Program-made: the position numbers and the translations under genes
Assembly: GCA_050012495.1 (NCBI GenBank)
Contig: JBEKHB010000004.1
Location: 40,026 to 104,025 of the forward strand
DNA length: 64,000 nucleotides
Direction: 5' to 3'
Source: BOG-1155 sp050012495
GTDB taxonomy: Bacteria > Desulfobacterota > Syntrophorhabdia > Syntrophorhabdales > WCHB1-27
The notes under the pieces: generated by a model
Told to the model about the DNA's origin: nothing
What the model saw: the letters and a program-made list of their open reading frames with translations, nothing else
Databases searched by the model: none
Shown: piece after piece, positions 24,390 through 32,443 of the stretch
Numbering within the stretch: the stretch's first letter is position 1
Layout of the letters: each line of letters begins with the position of its first letter

Positions 24390-25383
24390 CCAGGGCCGCC
24401 TTCACCCCTTCGTCCCTGTCCGAGCCCTCGAAGTCGACAAAGAACGCATAACTGCCGGGGTCCAATCTGTGCGGCCTCGATTCTATCCTGGTCATATTGA
24501 TGGCGGCGTCGGACAATACCTTCAGCACGGCGAAGAGGCCGCCCGGGCGGTGGGCGACCGAAAAGACGACGGAACACTTATTGCCCTCAACACGTTCCGC
24601 CTCCCTTGAAAGCACTAAAAACCTGGTCAAATTTGAGTCGCTGTCCTCCATGTGCTCGTGCAATACCTCCAGGTCGTAAAGATCGGCGCAGAGCCTGCTC
24701 GCGAGCACTGCGCATCCCGCAGGTCTTTGCTCGCGCAGCATGATCGCGGCGCCCGCCGTGTCATAAAAGGGCCGGGCTTCCAGCTTGTGCCTTGAAATAG
24801 ATGCGCGGCACTGGCCGAGGGCCTGGGGATGGGAGTAGACAGTCCTCAGCTCCCGGTAATCCGCACCCGGCAGCGCCAGAAGGCAGTGATGCACGGAGAT
24901 TGAACGTTCGCCGACGACCTGAAGTCCGGTCTCGATCAACAGGTCGTTCACCTCGGTCACCGGCCCTTCAAGTGAATTTTCAACAGGCACGATGCCGTAG
25001 TCGAGCTGCCGGGTTTCCACCTGATTGAATACTTCATCAAAGCCTGCACAGGGGATGGGGACAAGGCTTTCGTCATACCCGAGGGCTGCCACTTCGCTGT
25101 AGGCCCCGTGCTCCCCTTGAAATCCGATCAACCGCAAGTCCTTCTTCTGGACGCGTATGCTCTCCTCGATAATCGCCCTGTAGAGGCGCTCGGTGAATTC
25201 CGGCGCCACTACCGTATGCGAGCAGCCCCTGACGTGCTCGATTACCTGCTGCTCCCGCTCGGGCTCGACGATGCTGCCCTTCAGCCTCTTTAGCCGTAAT
25301 GCGTGTTCCAGCCTCCGGCTGAGGAGTTTTACGATCTCGTAATCGATCGTGTCGATAGCGCCCCGTATTTTCTCCAGTTCCAT
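24325..25383 (-). CDS. pheA: Bifunctional chorismate mutase/prephenate dehydratase
   Basis: A 352-residue P-protein. Residues 1-85 form an AroQ chorismate mutase helix bundle (IRGAIDTIDYEIVKLLSRRL). Residues about 90-270 are prephenate dehydratase (GFQGEHGAYSEVAAL, VPVENSLEGPVTEVNDLL). A C-terminal ACT domain follows with the phenylalanine-binding ESRPHRLDPGSYAFFVDFEG; the usual GALV block is less clear. It makes phenylpyruvate. As the terminal pathway enzyme in an operon controlled by a Phe-rich leader peptide, it explains why phenylalanine should be the signal. The expected ACT-mediated feedback adds a second level of control. Confidence 0.95.
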   Translation of the reverse strand: MELEKIRGAIDTIDYEIVKLLSRRLEHALRLKRLKGSIVEPEREQQVIEHVRGCSHTVVAPEFTERLYRAIIEESIRVQKKDLRLIGFQGEHGAYSEVAALGYDESLVPIPCAGFDEVFNQVETRQLDYGIVPVENSLEGPVTEVNDLLIETGLQVVGERSISVHHCLLALPGADYRELRTVYSHPQALGQCRASISRHKLEARPFYDTAGAAIMLREQRPAGCAVLASRLCADLYDLEVLHEHMEDSDSNLTRFLVLSREAERVEGNKCSVVFSVAHRPGGLFAVLKVLSDAAINMTRIESRPHRLDPGSYAFFVDFEGSDRDEGVKAALDGIREGCTSFKFLGCYRGHKG

Positions 25384-25389
25384 CTTTTT

Positions 25390-26382
25390 TTACCTCTGTA
25401 TTCGTGAGACTTTTTGCTCGAGGAGCATCAGGTCGGCAATCACCACAGCGGCCGCAGCCTCCACAATGACCGGGATCCTGAGGGCGAAGCACGCGTCATG
25501 GCGCCCCGGGAGAGAGAGCTCGTGGTGCGCTCCGGTCTCCATATCCATGAAGCGCTGGGTCTTCGAAATGCTCGCCGTCGGTCTGACCGCCGCCCTGAAC
25601 ACGAGTTGATTGCCGTTCGTGACCCCTCCGTTAATGCCGCCCGAATTGTTCGTTTCAGTTTCGCCCGTCTTCGAGATGATCCGGTCATTATACGCGCTTC
25701 CCCGCATGACGGCGCACGCGAAACCGGCGCCGAATTCGATGCCCTTGATTCCCGGTATGGAGAAGATAAGGTGGCTGAGGAGGGATTCGACGGAATCGAA
25801 GAAGGGCTCACCCAGACCGGCGGGGAGACCGTCCGCCCTGCACTCGACAATGCCGCCCAGAGAGTCGCCCTCCCTCATGGCGCCGGCGACGGCACGGTCG
25901 ATGTCAACCGACCCACCCGCCTCCCGCAGTACCGCGCCCACGGTCACGGGGTGGATCAGCTTCTTCGCCACGACCCCTGCCGCGACAAGACCGGTCGTCA
26001 GTCTCCCGGAGAAGACGCCTCCCCCCCGATAATCGTGAAAGCCGCCGAACTTTTCCCGGGCGGCGAAGTCCGCCTGGCCGGGTCGGTCCATCTTTCCGAC
26101 CTGCTCATAGGGCGCCGAATCGATGTCCCTGTTGTCAAAGAGAATGAGCATCGGAGCACCGGTCGTGGTTCCGTGGAAAAGACCTGACATGACGGAGGGC
26201 GCATCCTCTTCTTTCCTTGCCGTTGTACCCGGCCTCCCGCTCTTCCTGCGGTTGAGATCGGGGAGGAAATCCTCCTCCGACAGAGGGATGCCGGCGGGAC
26301 AACCGTCGATGAGGATGCCCACGCACGGGCCGTGGGATTCGCCGAGCATGCTGATCCTGAAGAGCCTGCCGAAGGAGTTCAT
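25390..26382 (-). CDS. aroC: Chorismate synthase
   Basis: A 330-residue enzyme whose start overlaps the end of aroA by four bases. Family blocks are seen: GRLFRISMLGESHGPCVGILIDGCP begins the protein (given here as GRLFRISMLGESHG), then RRKSGRPGTTARKEEDAP, and DYRGGGVFSGRLTTGLVAAG (signature 3-like). It converts 5-enolpyruvylshikimate-3-phosphate to chorismate using reduced FMN. It is somewhat shorter than the usual 360 residues, similar to short forms in other deltaproteobacteria. It lies between aroA and pheA in the operon. Confidence 0.95.
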   Translation of the reverse strand: MNSFGRLFRISMLGESHGPCVGILIDGCPAGIPLSEEDFLPDLNRRKSGRPGTTARKEEDAPSVMSGLFHGTTTGAPMLILFDNRDIDSAPYEQVGKMDRPGQADFAAREKFGGFHDYRGGGVFSGRLTTGLVAAGVVAKKLIHPVTVGAVLREAGGSVDIDRAVAGAMREGDSLGGIVECRADGLPAGLGEPFFDSVESLLSHLIFSIPGIKGIEFGAGFACAVMRGSAYNDRIISKTGETETNNSGGINGGVTNGNQLVFRAAVRPTASISKTQRFMDMETGAHHELSLPGRHDACFALRIPVIVEAAAAVVIADLMLLEQKVSRIQR

Positions 26383-27719
26383 GGATCTTTTGACACCGCC
26401 TCAAGGTCTGAAAAAAAGGCAGGGTAAGACTTGGAGACGCATGCCGAGCCGGAAATGGCGACTTCCCCCCTCGCCCGCAAGCCCACCACCGCACATGCCA
26501 TGGCAATCCGGTGGTCGTTGTGAGAATCGACAAGGGCCCCCTGCACATCGCCTCCGTAGACCTCCATCGTGTTTCCTTCCGCGACGACGCGGATGCCGAG
26601 CTTGTTGAACTCCCGGCAAAGGGCAGAGGCCCGGTTGCTCTCCTTGTACATCAACCGCCCGAGTCCGTGGATCACGCTTTTTCCCCCGCAGCTGCTTGCG
26701 AGGGCAACGAGAGGCGGGAAGAGGTCAGGGCTGCCGCTTGCGTCGAACTCAAAGGGCTTCAAGTCTCCTGTCTCTACCGAGATGCAGTCACGGCCCGTCT
26801 CCACCCTGGCGCCCGCGGCTGCCAGCACCCCGACTATGGCGCGATCCGCCTGGAAGGACGCGTGATGAAGGCCCTTTACCTCCACGCTGCCGGCAATCGC
26901 CCCCGCGACGAGGAAAAATGATGCGCCCGACCAATCGCCTTCAACGGCGTAGACAGACGGACGGTAGGCCTGATTCCCCTCGATAACGAACTCTTCGAGC
27001 CGGTCATCGTTGTCTATCCTCACCCCGAAAAAACGCAAGAGGTCGATGGTCATCCGCACGTAGGGGGCGCTTGCAAGTCCTGAGACGGTGACGGTGGAGC
27101 GCTTCTCACAGAGGGGGAGGGCCATGAGAAGCCCGCTGAGGAACTGTGAGCTTACGGATGCATCGGTGCGGATGCGTCCCCCCTTCATAGGGCCTCTGAC
27201 CAGGATTGGTGCGTGACCGTTCTCAGTCGTGCAGGAGACGTCCAGGGCCGTTAAAGACTCCACCATTTTCATGGGTCTCGAGCGAAGCGAGCCGGACCCT
27301 GTAAGGCTGGTTTCCCCGGCAATAAGCGCCGTGATGGGCGTAAACATACGCATGGCGAGGCCTGATTCCCGGCAATCGAGGGCACCTTCCACGGCTCTGA
27401 GCGCCGATCCCGTGCCTCTCACCACAAATGTCAGGTTTTCGCCCGGATGGTTCGGTATACCCGGACACGGGCGCCCGGCGGCCCGCCGCCGGCGTGGCTG
27501 AGCCGAGGGCACTACCTGCGCAGTGCCGCGGACATCTGTGCGGGCGCCCAGTGCTTCAATAATTGCCGCTGCCGCGAGTCCGTCGTCGCATAAGGACGGG
27601 TTCCCTATCTCGGACACGCCGGCTGAGAGCAGGGCAGCGGCCAGGGCCCGGCCGGTCATGCTCTTTGAAGGCGGGGCGGTGACTACCCCTCTAACTGCTG
27701 AAGGAGTGATGAACTTCAT
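26379..27719 (-). CDS. aroA: 3-phosphoshikimate 1-carboxyvinyltransferase (EPSP synthase)
   Basis: About 446 residues from ATG 27719, which has GAAAGGATATGGG before it; the frame is open 43 codons further inside aroE/K. Motifs: PPSKSMTGRALAAALL, the GTGSALRAVEGALDC region, GSGSLRSRPM and the final SHNDHRIAMACAV. It transfers enolpyruvyl from PEP to shikimate-3-phosphate. Near residues 65-95 there is an odd Pro/Arg-rich insertion (VVPSAQPRRRRAAGRPCPGI) encoded by GC-rich DNA, probably a surface loop that grew from a small repeat. The RxxxSGxxxR region reads CRESGLAMR. Confidence 0.93.
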   Translation of the reverse strand: MKFITPSAVRGVVTAPPSKSMTGRALAAALLSAGVSEIGNPSLCDDGLAAAAIIEALGARTDVRGTAQVVPSAQPRRRRAAGRPCPGIPNHPGENLTFVVRGTGSALRAVEGALDCRESGLAMRMFTPITALIAGETSLTGSGSLRSRPMKMVESLTALDVSCTTENGHAPILVRGPMKGGRIRTDASVSSQFLSGLLMALPLCEKRSTVTVSGLASAPYVRMTIDLLRFFGVRIDNDDRLEEFVIEGNQAYRPSVYAVEGDWSGASFFLVAGAIAGSVEVKGLHHASFQADRAIVGVLAAAGARVETGRDCISVETGDLKPFEFDASGSPDLFPPLVALASSCGGKSVIHGLGRLMYKESNRASALCREFNKLGIRVVAEGNTMEVYGGDVQGALVDSHNDHRIAMACAVVGLRARGEVAISGSACVSKSYPAFFSDLEAVSKDP

Positions 27720-28995
27720 CCCATATCCTTTCGGCGATTTCCTCCGGCCTCTTTCCCTCCGTGTTGATGAGGAGATCGGCGCACCGCGCGTAGTGCGGGA
27801 GACGCCTCCGCAGCAGGTCTTGGCTGCCCTTTGCATCCCGCCGCTCAAGGAGCGGCCTCGCCCGGTCCTTAGCGGTCCTTTCCAGAATAGTCGACATGTT
27901 CGCCCACAGCCAGATGGAAAGGCAGTTGTTCCTCAAGGTCCGCACGTTCGCCCTCACTCCCAGGGCGCCGCCCCCACATGAAGCTACATGATGTGACACA
28001 AACCTGAGCCCGTCGATTTCCGCCTGCTCCATCCTCCTGAATACTTCTTCGCCCTTCCCTTCGAATATCTCCGCGACGGAAGCGCCGGCCTTCTCCTCTA
28101 TGTGCTTATCGATGTCGATGAGGGTCAATCCGCCCCTCGCCGCCACCTGCTCGGCAACGGTCGATTTGCCTGTGGCCATGAACCCGATGAGGGCAATATT
28201 TTTCCGTGAGTCGCCTCTTTTTTTCCAGAGGGCCTTTCGCATCTGCTCGAGTGGAGCAGGCTGCCCGATGAAGAGACTGAAAGCAGGGGCTGCCTGGGCG
28301 AGGAGCCACTCTCGCCCGTCGATCACGGTGCATCCCCTGTCGGCTGCATCCCTGAGGAGGGAGGTGGGGCTGGAGTAAAGGGCTTCGAGGACAATGACAT
28401 CGGGCCGAAGCAGAGAGGGGTCGAGCACCCTGTCGGCTGTAGAAACGGCGGAGACAAGCAGGCGAGCTCTCTTCAGGGCGTCGCCGATATGATGAAAGGA
28501 GATCGCCTCGCATCCCAGGGTCTTCGCTGCATCGCGGGCCTTCTCGAAGGTGCGGTTCGCGACGACCACGCGGCTGCCGGCCGTGACAAAAGCGAGGGCC
28601 GCGGCCCTGGCCGCCCCTCCCGCGCCGAGGATGACGACCTTCTGTCGCGACGGCTCGAAGCCGACGCTTTTGGCTGCCCCAAGGGCGCCTGCGATATCCG
28701 TATTGTAGCCGATAAGCCCTTCGGCCCTCTTCACCACGGTATTGACCGCCCCCACCTTCTCGGCATCAGCCGTAACGAAGTCAAGGTGGCGCATCACACC
28801 GGTCTTGAAGGGGGTTGTGATGTTGCAACCTTGAAGGCCCATTTCCCGGACGGTGGTAACTATTTCCTCCGGTGTGGAAGCGGCAAGGCGCAGGTATACC
28901 GCTTCGACGGCACGCTCCCTGAACGCGGTATTGAACATGACAGGGCTCCTGCTGTGAAAGACGGGGTTGCCGGCAACTGCGTAGAGGGCCGTCAT
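27691..28995 (-). CDS. aroE: Shikimate dehydrogenase-shikimate kinase fusion
   Basis: A 434-residue fusion. Residues 1-270 are shikimate dehydrogenase: AVAGNPVFHSRSPVMFNTAF at the N-terminus, NITTPFKTGVMRHLD with the catalytic lysine, and the NADP loop VILGAGGAARAAAL. After a short linker, residues 273-434 are shikimate kinase: Walker A GFMATGKST, the DIDKHIE shikimate/Mg site and the CGGGAL loop. The fused enzyme would do two consecutive steps, dehydroshikimate to shikimate to shikimate-3-phosphate. It overlaps aroD by four bases and runs 29 bases past the aroA start. Both domains look intact. Confidence 0.94.
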   Translation of the reverse strand: MTALYAVAGNPVFHSRSPVMFNTAFRERAVEAVYLRLAASTPEEIVTTVREMGLQGCNITTPFKTGVMRHLDFVTADAEKVGAVNTVVKRAEGLIGYNTDIAGALGAAKSVGFEPSRQKVVILGAGGAARAAALAFVTAGSRVVVANRTFEKARDAAKTLGCEAISFHHIGDALKRARLLVSAVSTADRVLDPSLLRPDVIVLEALYSSPTSLLRDAADRGCTVIDGREWLLAQAAPAFSLFIGQPAPLEQMRKALWKKRGDSRKNIALIGFMATGKSTVAEQVAARGGLTLIDIDKHIEEKAGASVAEIFEGKGEEVFRRMEQAEIDGLRFVSHHVASCGGGALGVRANVRTLRNNCLSIWLWANMSTILERTAKDRARPLLERRDAKGSQDLLRRRLPHYARCADLLINTEGKRPEEIAERIWDEVHHSFSS

Positions 28996-29651
28996 CGCTC
29001 GCCTGCCCCGCGCCCATCCGGCGCAAGCGCCCTTAGCGCCGTCCGGAGCGTCTCATGGTCGATCTGTCCGTCGGCGGTTTCCCTGCCCGACGCCTGACAT
29101 GCGAAGCTAAAGGGACTTCCAAGGAGAGACGCGGCGATCCTCGTAATTCTCCCCATTTCCCCCATTCCTACAACCACTATTTTCCTTGCGTCGTCGAGCA
29201 GTCCGAGGAGCCGGGCATTGTCCGCGTCCGTGTGGACCATGCAGGCTACTTTGGCAATATCGGCCCCCAAGGTGAAACACGCGGCGACCGTCGCCGCGAG
29301 TTCCTCCCTCCCCGGCGTCCTCGCATGGTCATGCAATGAGACAATTATGGCGCAGCCGCGCGATTTTGCGCATCCCATAACCTCCTCCCGGTAGCCGGCG
29401 GGCGCATCGACTTCCACGTCGACGAAGGCTGCGCCTGCCTTTATTGCCTCCAGGAGCAGCATCTTCCGGTGATCGTCGGGAAACACCCCCGGCCTGCACG
29501 TCGCGATAAGGTTGTGATGGCGGGAAAAGATCGTGCGGACATCGGCCGCGGTCAGGCGCATCCTGTCCATCCGCACTTCGGCGAAGGGATGGTTTTTCAG
29601 TGCCGCGAGACAATTGGCAAGAGTCTCTTCAGCGATGCTGACACAGATCAT
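28992..29651 (-). CDS. aroD: Type I 3-dehydroquinate dehydratase
   Basis: A 219-residue (beta/alpha)8 enzyme. Catalytic candidates match type I enzymes: EVRMDRM near the start, the histidine in IVSLHDHARTP, and the Schiff-base lysine in GADIAKVACMVH. The substrate loop GEMGRITRIAASLLGSPFSFAC is followed by the terminal QASGRETADGQI. It dehydrates 3-dehydroquinate to 3-dehydroshikimate. Its start lies 23 bases inside aroB and its end overlaps aroE/K, so translation is tightly coupled. Confidence 0.94.
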   Translation of the reverse strand: MICVSIAEETLANCLAALKNHPFAEVRMDRMRLTAADVRTIFSRHHNLIATCRPGVFPDDHRKMLLLEAIKAGAAFVDVEVDAPAGYREEVMGCAKSRGCAIIVSLHDHARTPGREELAATVAACFTLGADIAKVACMVHTDADNARLLGLLDDARKIVVVGMGEMGRITRIAASLLGSPFSFACQASGRETADGQIDHETLRTALRALAPDGRGAGER

Positions 29652-30666
29652 CGATCACCCCTTTGAGCGCGTCAATTGATAGTGGTACTACCCTGGCATT
29701 TCCAATCCCTTCGAGCAGGACGAAATGGATTTCCTTACCCGTCTTTTTCTTATCTTTCCAGAGGGCCTCCCACACGAGGCTGCCGTCTATCTCCATGCTC
29801 AGGGGAAGGCCGAAAGCGGCCAGCAGACACTCGATCCTTTCCACGTCCCCCTGCGAAAGGAGGCCCATGGCAGCGGAGAGCCTGCTTGCGGCGCTCATCC
29901 CCAGACTTACTGCCCGGCCGTGGCTTGGATGATGGACTTTTTCCACTGCATGGCCTATGGTGTGGCCGAAATTGAGTTTCCTTCTTTCACCCGACTCCCG
30001 CTCATCCCGGGAGACAATCGCAGCCTTGATCTTCAAAGAAGAATAGATGATCCGTTCGATGACGCCCTGATCAAGGCGAAGCGCTTCCTGCGCGTGCGTT
30101 TCGAGAAAGGAGAAGAAAGATGCGTCGCCGATGGCCGCCTGTTTGATCACCTCGGCAAAGCCGTTTTGCAGTTCCCCTTCCGGAAGGGTGCTGAGCAGAT
30201 CGAGGTCGCACAGCACAAACGCGGGCTGGGTAAAGGTGCCGACGAGGTTCTTGTAGCCGTGAAGATTGACGCCGTTCTTCCCGCCCACGCCTGCATCAAC
30301 CTGGCTGAGCAGCGTGGTAGGGACAAAGCCGAACCGAAGGCCCCGCAGGTACGTGGATGCGGCGAATCCCGTCACATCACAGACGATCCCGCCGCCGATG
30401 GCGACAACCTGAGAGGAGCGATCAACACCAAGACGGAGGAACGCCTCGTAGACCTCTCCAACCGTCGTCAACGTTTTTGACTTTTCCCCCATGCCGATCT
30501 CTATCACCTCACAGACGGGAAAGCGCATTCCATGCAGGCGGCGCACTGCTGCGTCGGTGATGATAACGGCCCCGGGCGCATTGCAGTATGCATCGAGATG
30601 GCTGAGGGAGTCGCCGACCGCGATTACCGACGGCCCCGAGGCTCCCTCCGGAACGATGCGCCTCAC
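29629..30666 (-). CDS. aroB: 3-dehydroquinate synthase
   Basis: A 345-residue enzyme. The NAD-binding GGGIVCDVTGFAASTYLRG block and the zinc ligands in the ENGFAEV-type (QNGFAEVIKQA) and NFGHTIGHAVE regions are present, with HGRAVSLGM supplying the third zinc histidine. It converts DAHP to 3-dehydroquinate. The GTG start at 30666 overlaps the TGA of aroF (GTGA), so the two are translationally coupled. Confidence 0.95.
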   Translation of the reverse strand: MRRIVPEGASGPSVIAVGDSLSHLDAYCNAPGAVIITDAAVRRLHGMRFPVCEVIEIGMGEKSKTLTTVGEVYEAFLRLGVDRSSQVVAIGGGIVCDVTGFAASTYLRGLRFGFVPTTLLSQVDAGVGGKNGVNLHGYKNLVGTFTQPAFVLCDLDLLSTLPEGELQNGFAEVIKQAAIGDASFFSFLETHAQEALRLDQGVIERIIYSSLKIKAAIVSRDERESGERRKLNFGHTIGHAVEKVHHPSHGRAVSLGMSAASRLSAAMGLLSQGDVERIECLLAAFGLPLSMEIDGSLVWEALWKDKKKTGKEIHFVLLEGIGNARVVPLSIDALKGVIDDLCQHR

Positions 30667-31475
30667 TGCGAGACCGCCATAAACTGGTGAAGACCGTTGA
30701 TCTTCCGCACGATGTCCGCAAACTGGGACGGCGTCAGCGTCTGTTCCCCGTCGCAGAGGGCTTCTTGCGGGTTTATGTCCACTTCGACGATCACGCCGTC
30801 GGCGCCTGCCGCCACCGCCGCAAGACTCAGGGCGGGTATCAGCGAAACTCTTCCCGTTGCATGGGAGGGGTCGACGATGATGGGCAGATGGCTCAGCTCC
30901 TTGACGGCGGGTACGGAGCTGAGATCGAGGGTATTCCTCGTATATTTCTCAAAGGTCCGTATTCCCCGCTCACACAGGATGACATGGGGGTTTCCTTCGT
31001 TGAGTATATATTCTGCGCAGTTCAGCCACTCCTCGATGGTGGAGTTCATGCCCCTTTTCAGGAGCACCGGCCTCTGTGACCTCCCTACCTCTTTCAGGAG
31101 CGAAAAGTTTTGCATATTTCGTGCGCCGATCTGGAGCACGTCGGCGTACTCGCTCACCCAAAAGACATCCCGTGAGTCGACTACCTCCGTCACAATGGGC
31201 AGACCCGTCTCCATTTTTGCCTTCTGCAGGATACGGAGGCCCTTCAGGCCGAGGCCCTGGAATGCGTAAGGCGAGCTCCGTGGTTTGAAGGCCCCTCCAC
31301 GCAGGGCGTGGGCGCCGGCAATCCTTACGGCAATGGCTGTTTCTATGGTCTGTCTTTCGCTCTCAACCGTGCAGGGGCCGGCTATCACCGTAAACCCCTC
31401 GCCGATTCTCACCGAATCGATAGGGACGACAGTGCGGCTGCCGCCCTGCAATGTTGCGAGCCTCAGATTCGTCAT
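30663..31475 (-). CDS. aroF: DAHP synthase, type I beta, without regulatory domain
   Basis: A 270-residue enzyme from ATG 31475, which has GAGGAGGGGAGAC before it; in-frame codons further upstream belong to the attenuator. It has the KDPG-type barrel motifs of I-beta DAHP synthases: VIAGPCTVES, LRGGAFKPRSSPYAFQG, IGARNMQNF, and IVDPSHATGRVSLI. The N-terminal ferredoxin-like feedback domain found in many relatives (about 70 residues) is absent, so the protein probably lacks allosteric control by that route and relies on attenuation. It condenses PEP and erythrose-4-phosphate, the first step of the operon. Confidence 0.94.
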   Translation of the reverse strand: MTNLRLATLQGGSRTVVPIDSVRIGEGFTVIAGPCTVESERQTIETAIAVRIAGAHALRGGAFKPRSSPYAFQGLGLKGLRILQKAKMETGLPIVTEVVDSRDVFWVSEYADVLQIGARNMQNFSLLKEVGRSQRPVLLKRGMNSTIEEWLNCAEYILNEGNPHVILCERGIRTFEKYTRNTLDLSSVPAVKELSHLPIIVDPSHATGRVSLIPALSLAAVAAGADGVIVEVDINPQEALCDGEQTLTPSQFADIVRKINGLHQFMAVSQ

Positions 31476-31506
31476 GTCTCCCCTCCTCTTTGAGAAGCCC
31501 GGCTTC

Positions 31507-31580
31507 AAAAAACGAAAGGCCATGGGTTCTCCATGGCCTCTAAAAACTGAAAAAGGCCATGGGTTTTGCACCCATGGCCC
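31507..31580 (-). promoter_or_regulatory. Phenylalanine-type transcription attenuator upstream of aroF
   Basis: Reading the minus strand: hairpin 1 GGCCATGGGT-GCAAA-ACCCATGGCC (31579-31555), then TTTTTCAGTTTTTAG, then hairpin 2 GGCCATGG-AGAAC-CCATGGCC (31538-31518) followed by TTTCGTTTTTT, a complete rho-independent terminator. Strand 2 of hairpin 1 can also pair with strand 1 of hairpin 2, giving the mutually exclusive structures of amino-acid attenuators. A leader peptide with three Phe codons is encoded exactly across hairpin 1. Confidence 0.85.
31540..31575 (-). CDS. Phe-rich attenuator leader peptide
   Basis: ATG at 31575 and TAG at 31540 enclose 11 residues, MGAKPMAFFSF. Three of the last four codons are Phe, placed just before the terminator hairpin. 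A weak AGGG lies upstream as ribosome binding site. A ribosome stalled at these codons would cover the 5' arm of the terminator stem and allow readthrough into aroF. The peptide itself needs no further function. Confidence 0.75.
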   Translation of the reverse strand: MGAKPMAFFSF

Positions 31581-31733
31581 TGTTTAGCCCTATCGGACTA
31601 AGTACACCGTGGGTGCATTCCCCTATACCAGAAATAAAAGTAATATCCGGAAAACGTCGCGAGAATCTGCATAATAGTCAGTATAGGCGATTTCACTCGG
31701 GGTGTCAAGAAAGAATTCTTTCCCGGTTGTTAG

Positions 31734-31764
31734 TTGACAGTTACGGTCAAGATTGTTGTATAAT
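31734..31764 (+). promoter_or_regulatory. Promoter of the cysE operon
   Basis: Perfect TTGACA (31734-31739) and perfect TATAAT (31759-31764) with a 19-base spacer, slightly longer than ideal. The cysE start codon follows 16 bases after the -10, leaving little room for a ribosome binding site. Confidence 0.7.
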
Positions 31765-31780
31765 AACAAAGGCCATTGCG

Positions 31781-32443
31781 ATGTTTTCAAGAGTGCGTGA
31801 GGACGTGCGGGCAATTTTCAAGAGGGACCCGGCAGCAAGGAGCGTTGCCGAGATCTTCTTTTCCTACCCTGGTTTTCACGCGCTGTTGTTCTACCGGCTC
31901 GCCCATAAGCTCTGGCTGCACAAGATGTATTTTCTCGGACGTTTCGTCTCCCATATAGCAAGGTTCTTGACCGGCATCGAGATACACCCCGGGGCCCGGA
32001 TCGGCAAGGCTTTTTTTATTGACCACGGCATGGGCGTCGTCATCGGTGAGACCGCGGAAGTAGGCGACTATGTGACCATGTATCACGGCGTCACCCTTGG
32101 GGGGACCAGTTGGGAAAAAGGGAAGAGGCATCCAACCATCGGCAACAACGTGGTGGTGGGCACAGGGGCAAAGATTCTAGGCCCGGTGAAGATAGGAGAC
32201 AAGACACGAATAGGCGCCAATTCCGTCGTAATTTCTGATATTCCTCCCAATTCCGTCGTCGTGGGCATTCCGGGGAAGGTTGTCTTCAGGGTCGAAGGAG
32301 ACAGGAGGATAGCCCTCGACCAGGAATTTATGCCCGATCCTCAAGGCCGGGCTATTACATCCCTGCTGGAAAGGGTAACCCGGCTCGAGGAGAGGCTGAA
32401 CCGGGCGGACCTCGATACGACGAAGCGAGAAGGCGATGTATGA
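31781..32443 (+). CDS. cysE: Serine O-acetyltransferase
   Basis: A 220-residue left-handed beta-helix acyltransferase of the short, EpsC-like type. The open frame extends upstream to 31559 through the attenuator region, but ATG 31781 follows a consensus promoter and matches the family start (MFSRVREDVRAIFKRDPAAR). Hexapeptide repeats run from about residue 65, with the catalytic DHGMGVVIGETAEVGDYVTM and the H of GKRHPTIG. It makes O-acetylserine for cysteine synthesis. It leads an operon that also contains a cysteine desulfurase and an Fe-S protein, consistent with sulfur supply for the many Fe-S proteins here. Confidence 0.92.
   Translation: MFSRVREDVRAIFKRDPAARSVAEIFFSYPGFHALLFYRLAHKLWLHKMYFLGRFVSHIARFLTGIEIHPGARIGKAFFIDHGMGVVIGETAEVGDYVTMYHGVTLGGTSWEKGKRHPTIGNNVVVGTGAKILGPVKIGDKTRIGANSVVISDIPPNSVVVGIPGKVVFRVEGDRRIALDQEFMPDPQGRAITSLLERVTRLEERLNRADLDTTKREGDV

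Noticed and set aside
31476..31571. Longer N-terminus of aroF containing MQNPWPFSVF
   Set aside because: It is encoded by the attenuator hairpins; ATG 31475 has a strong ribosome binding site and matches the family start.
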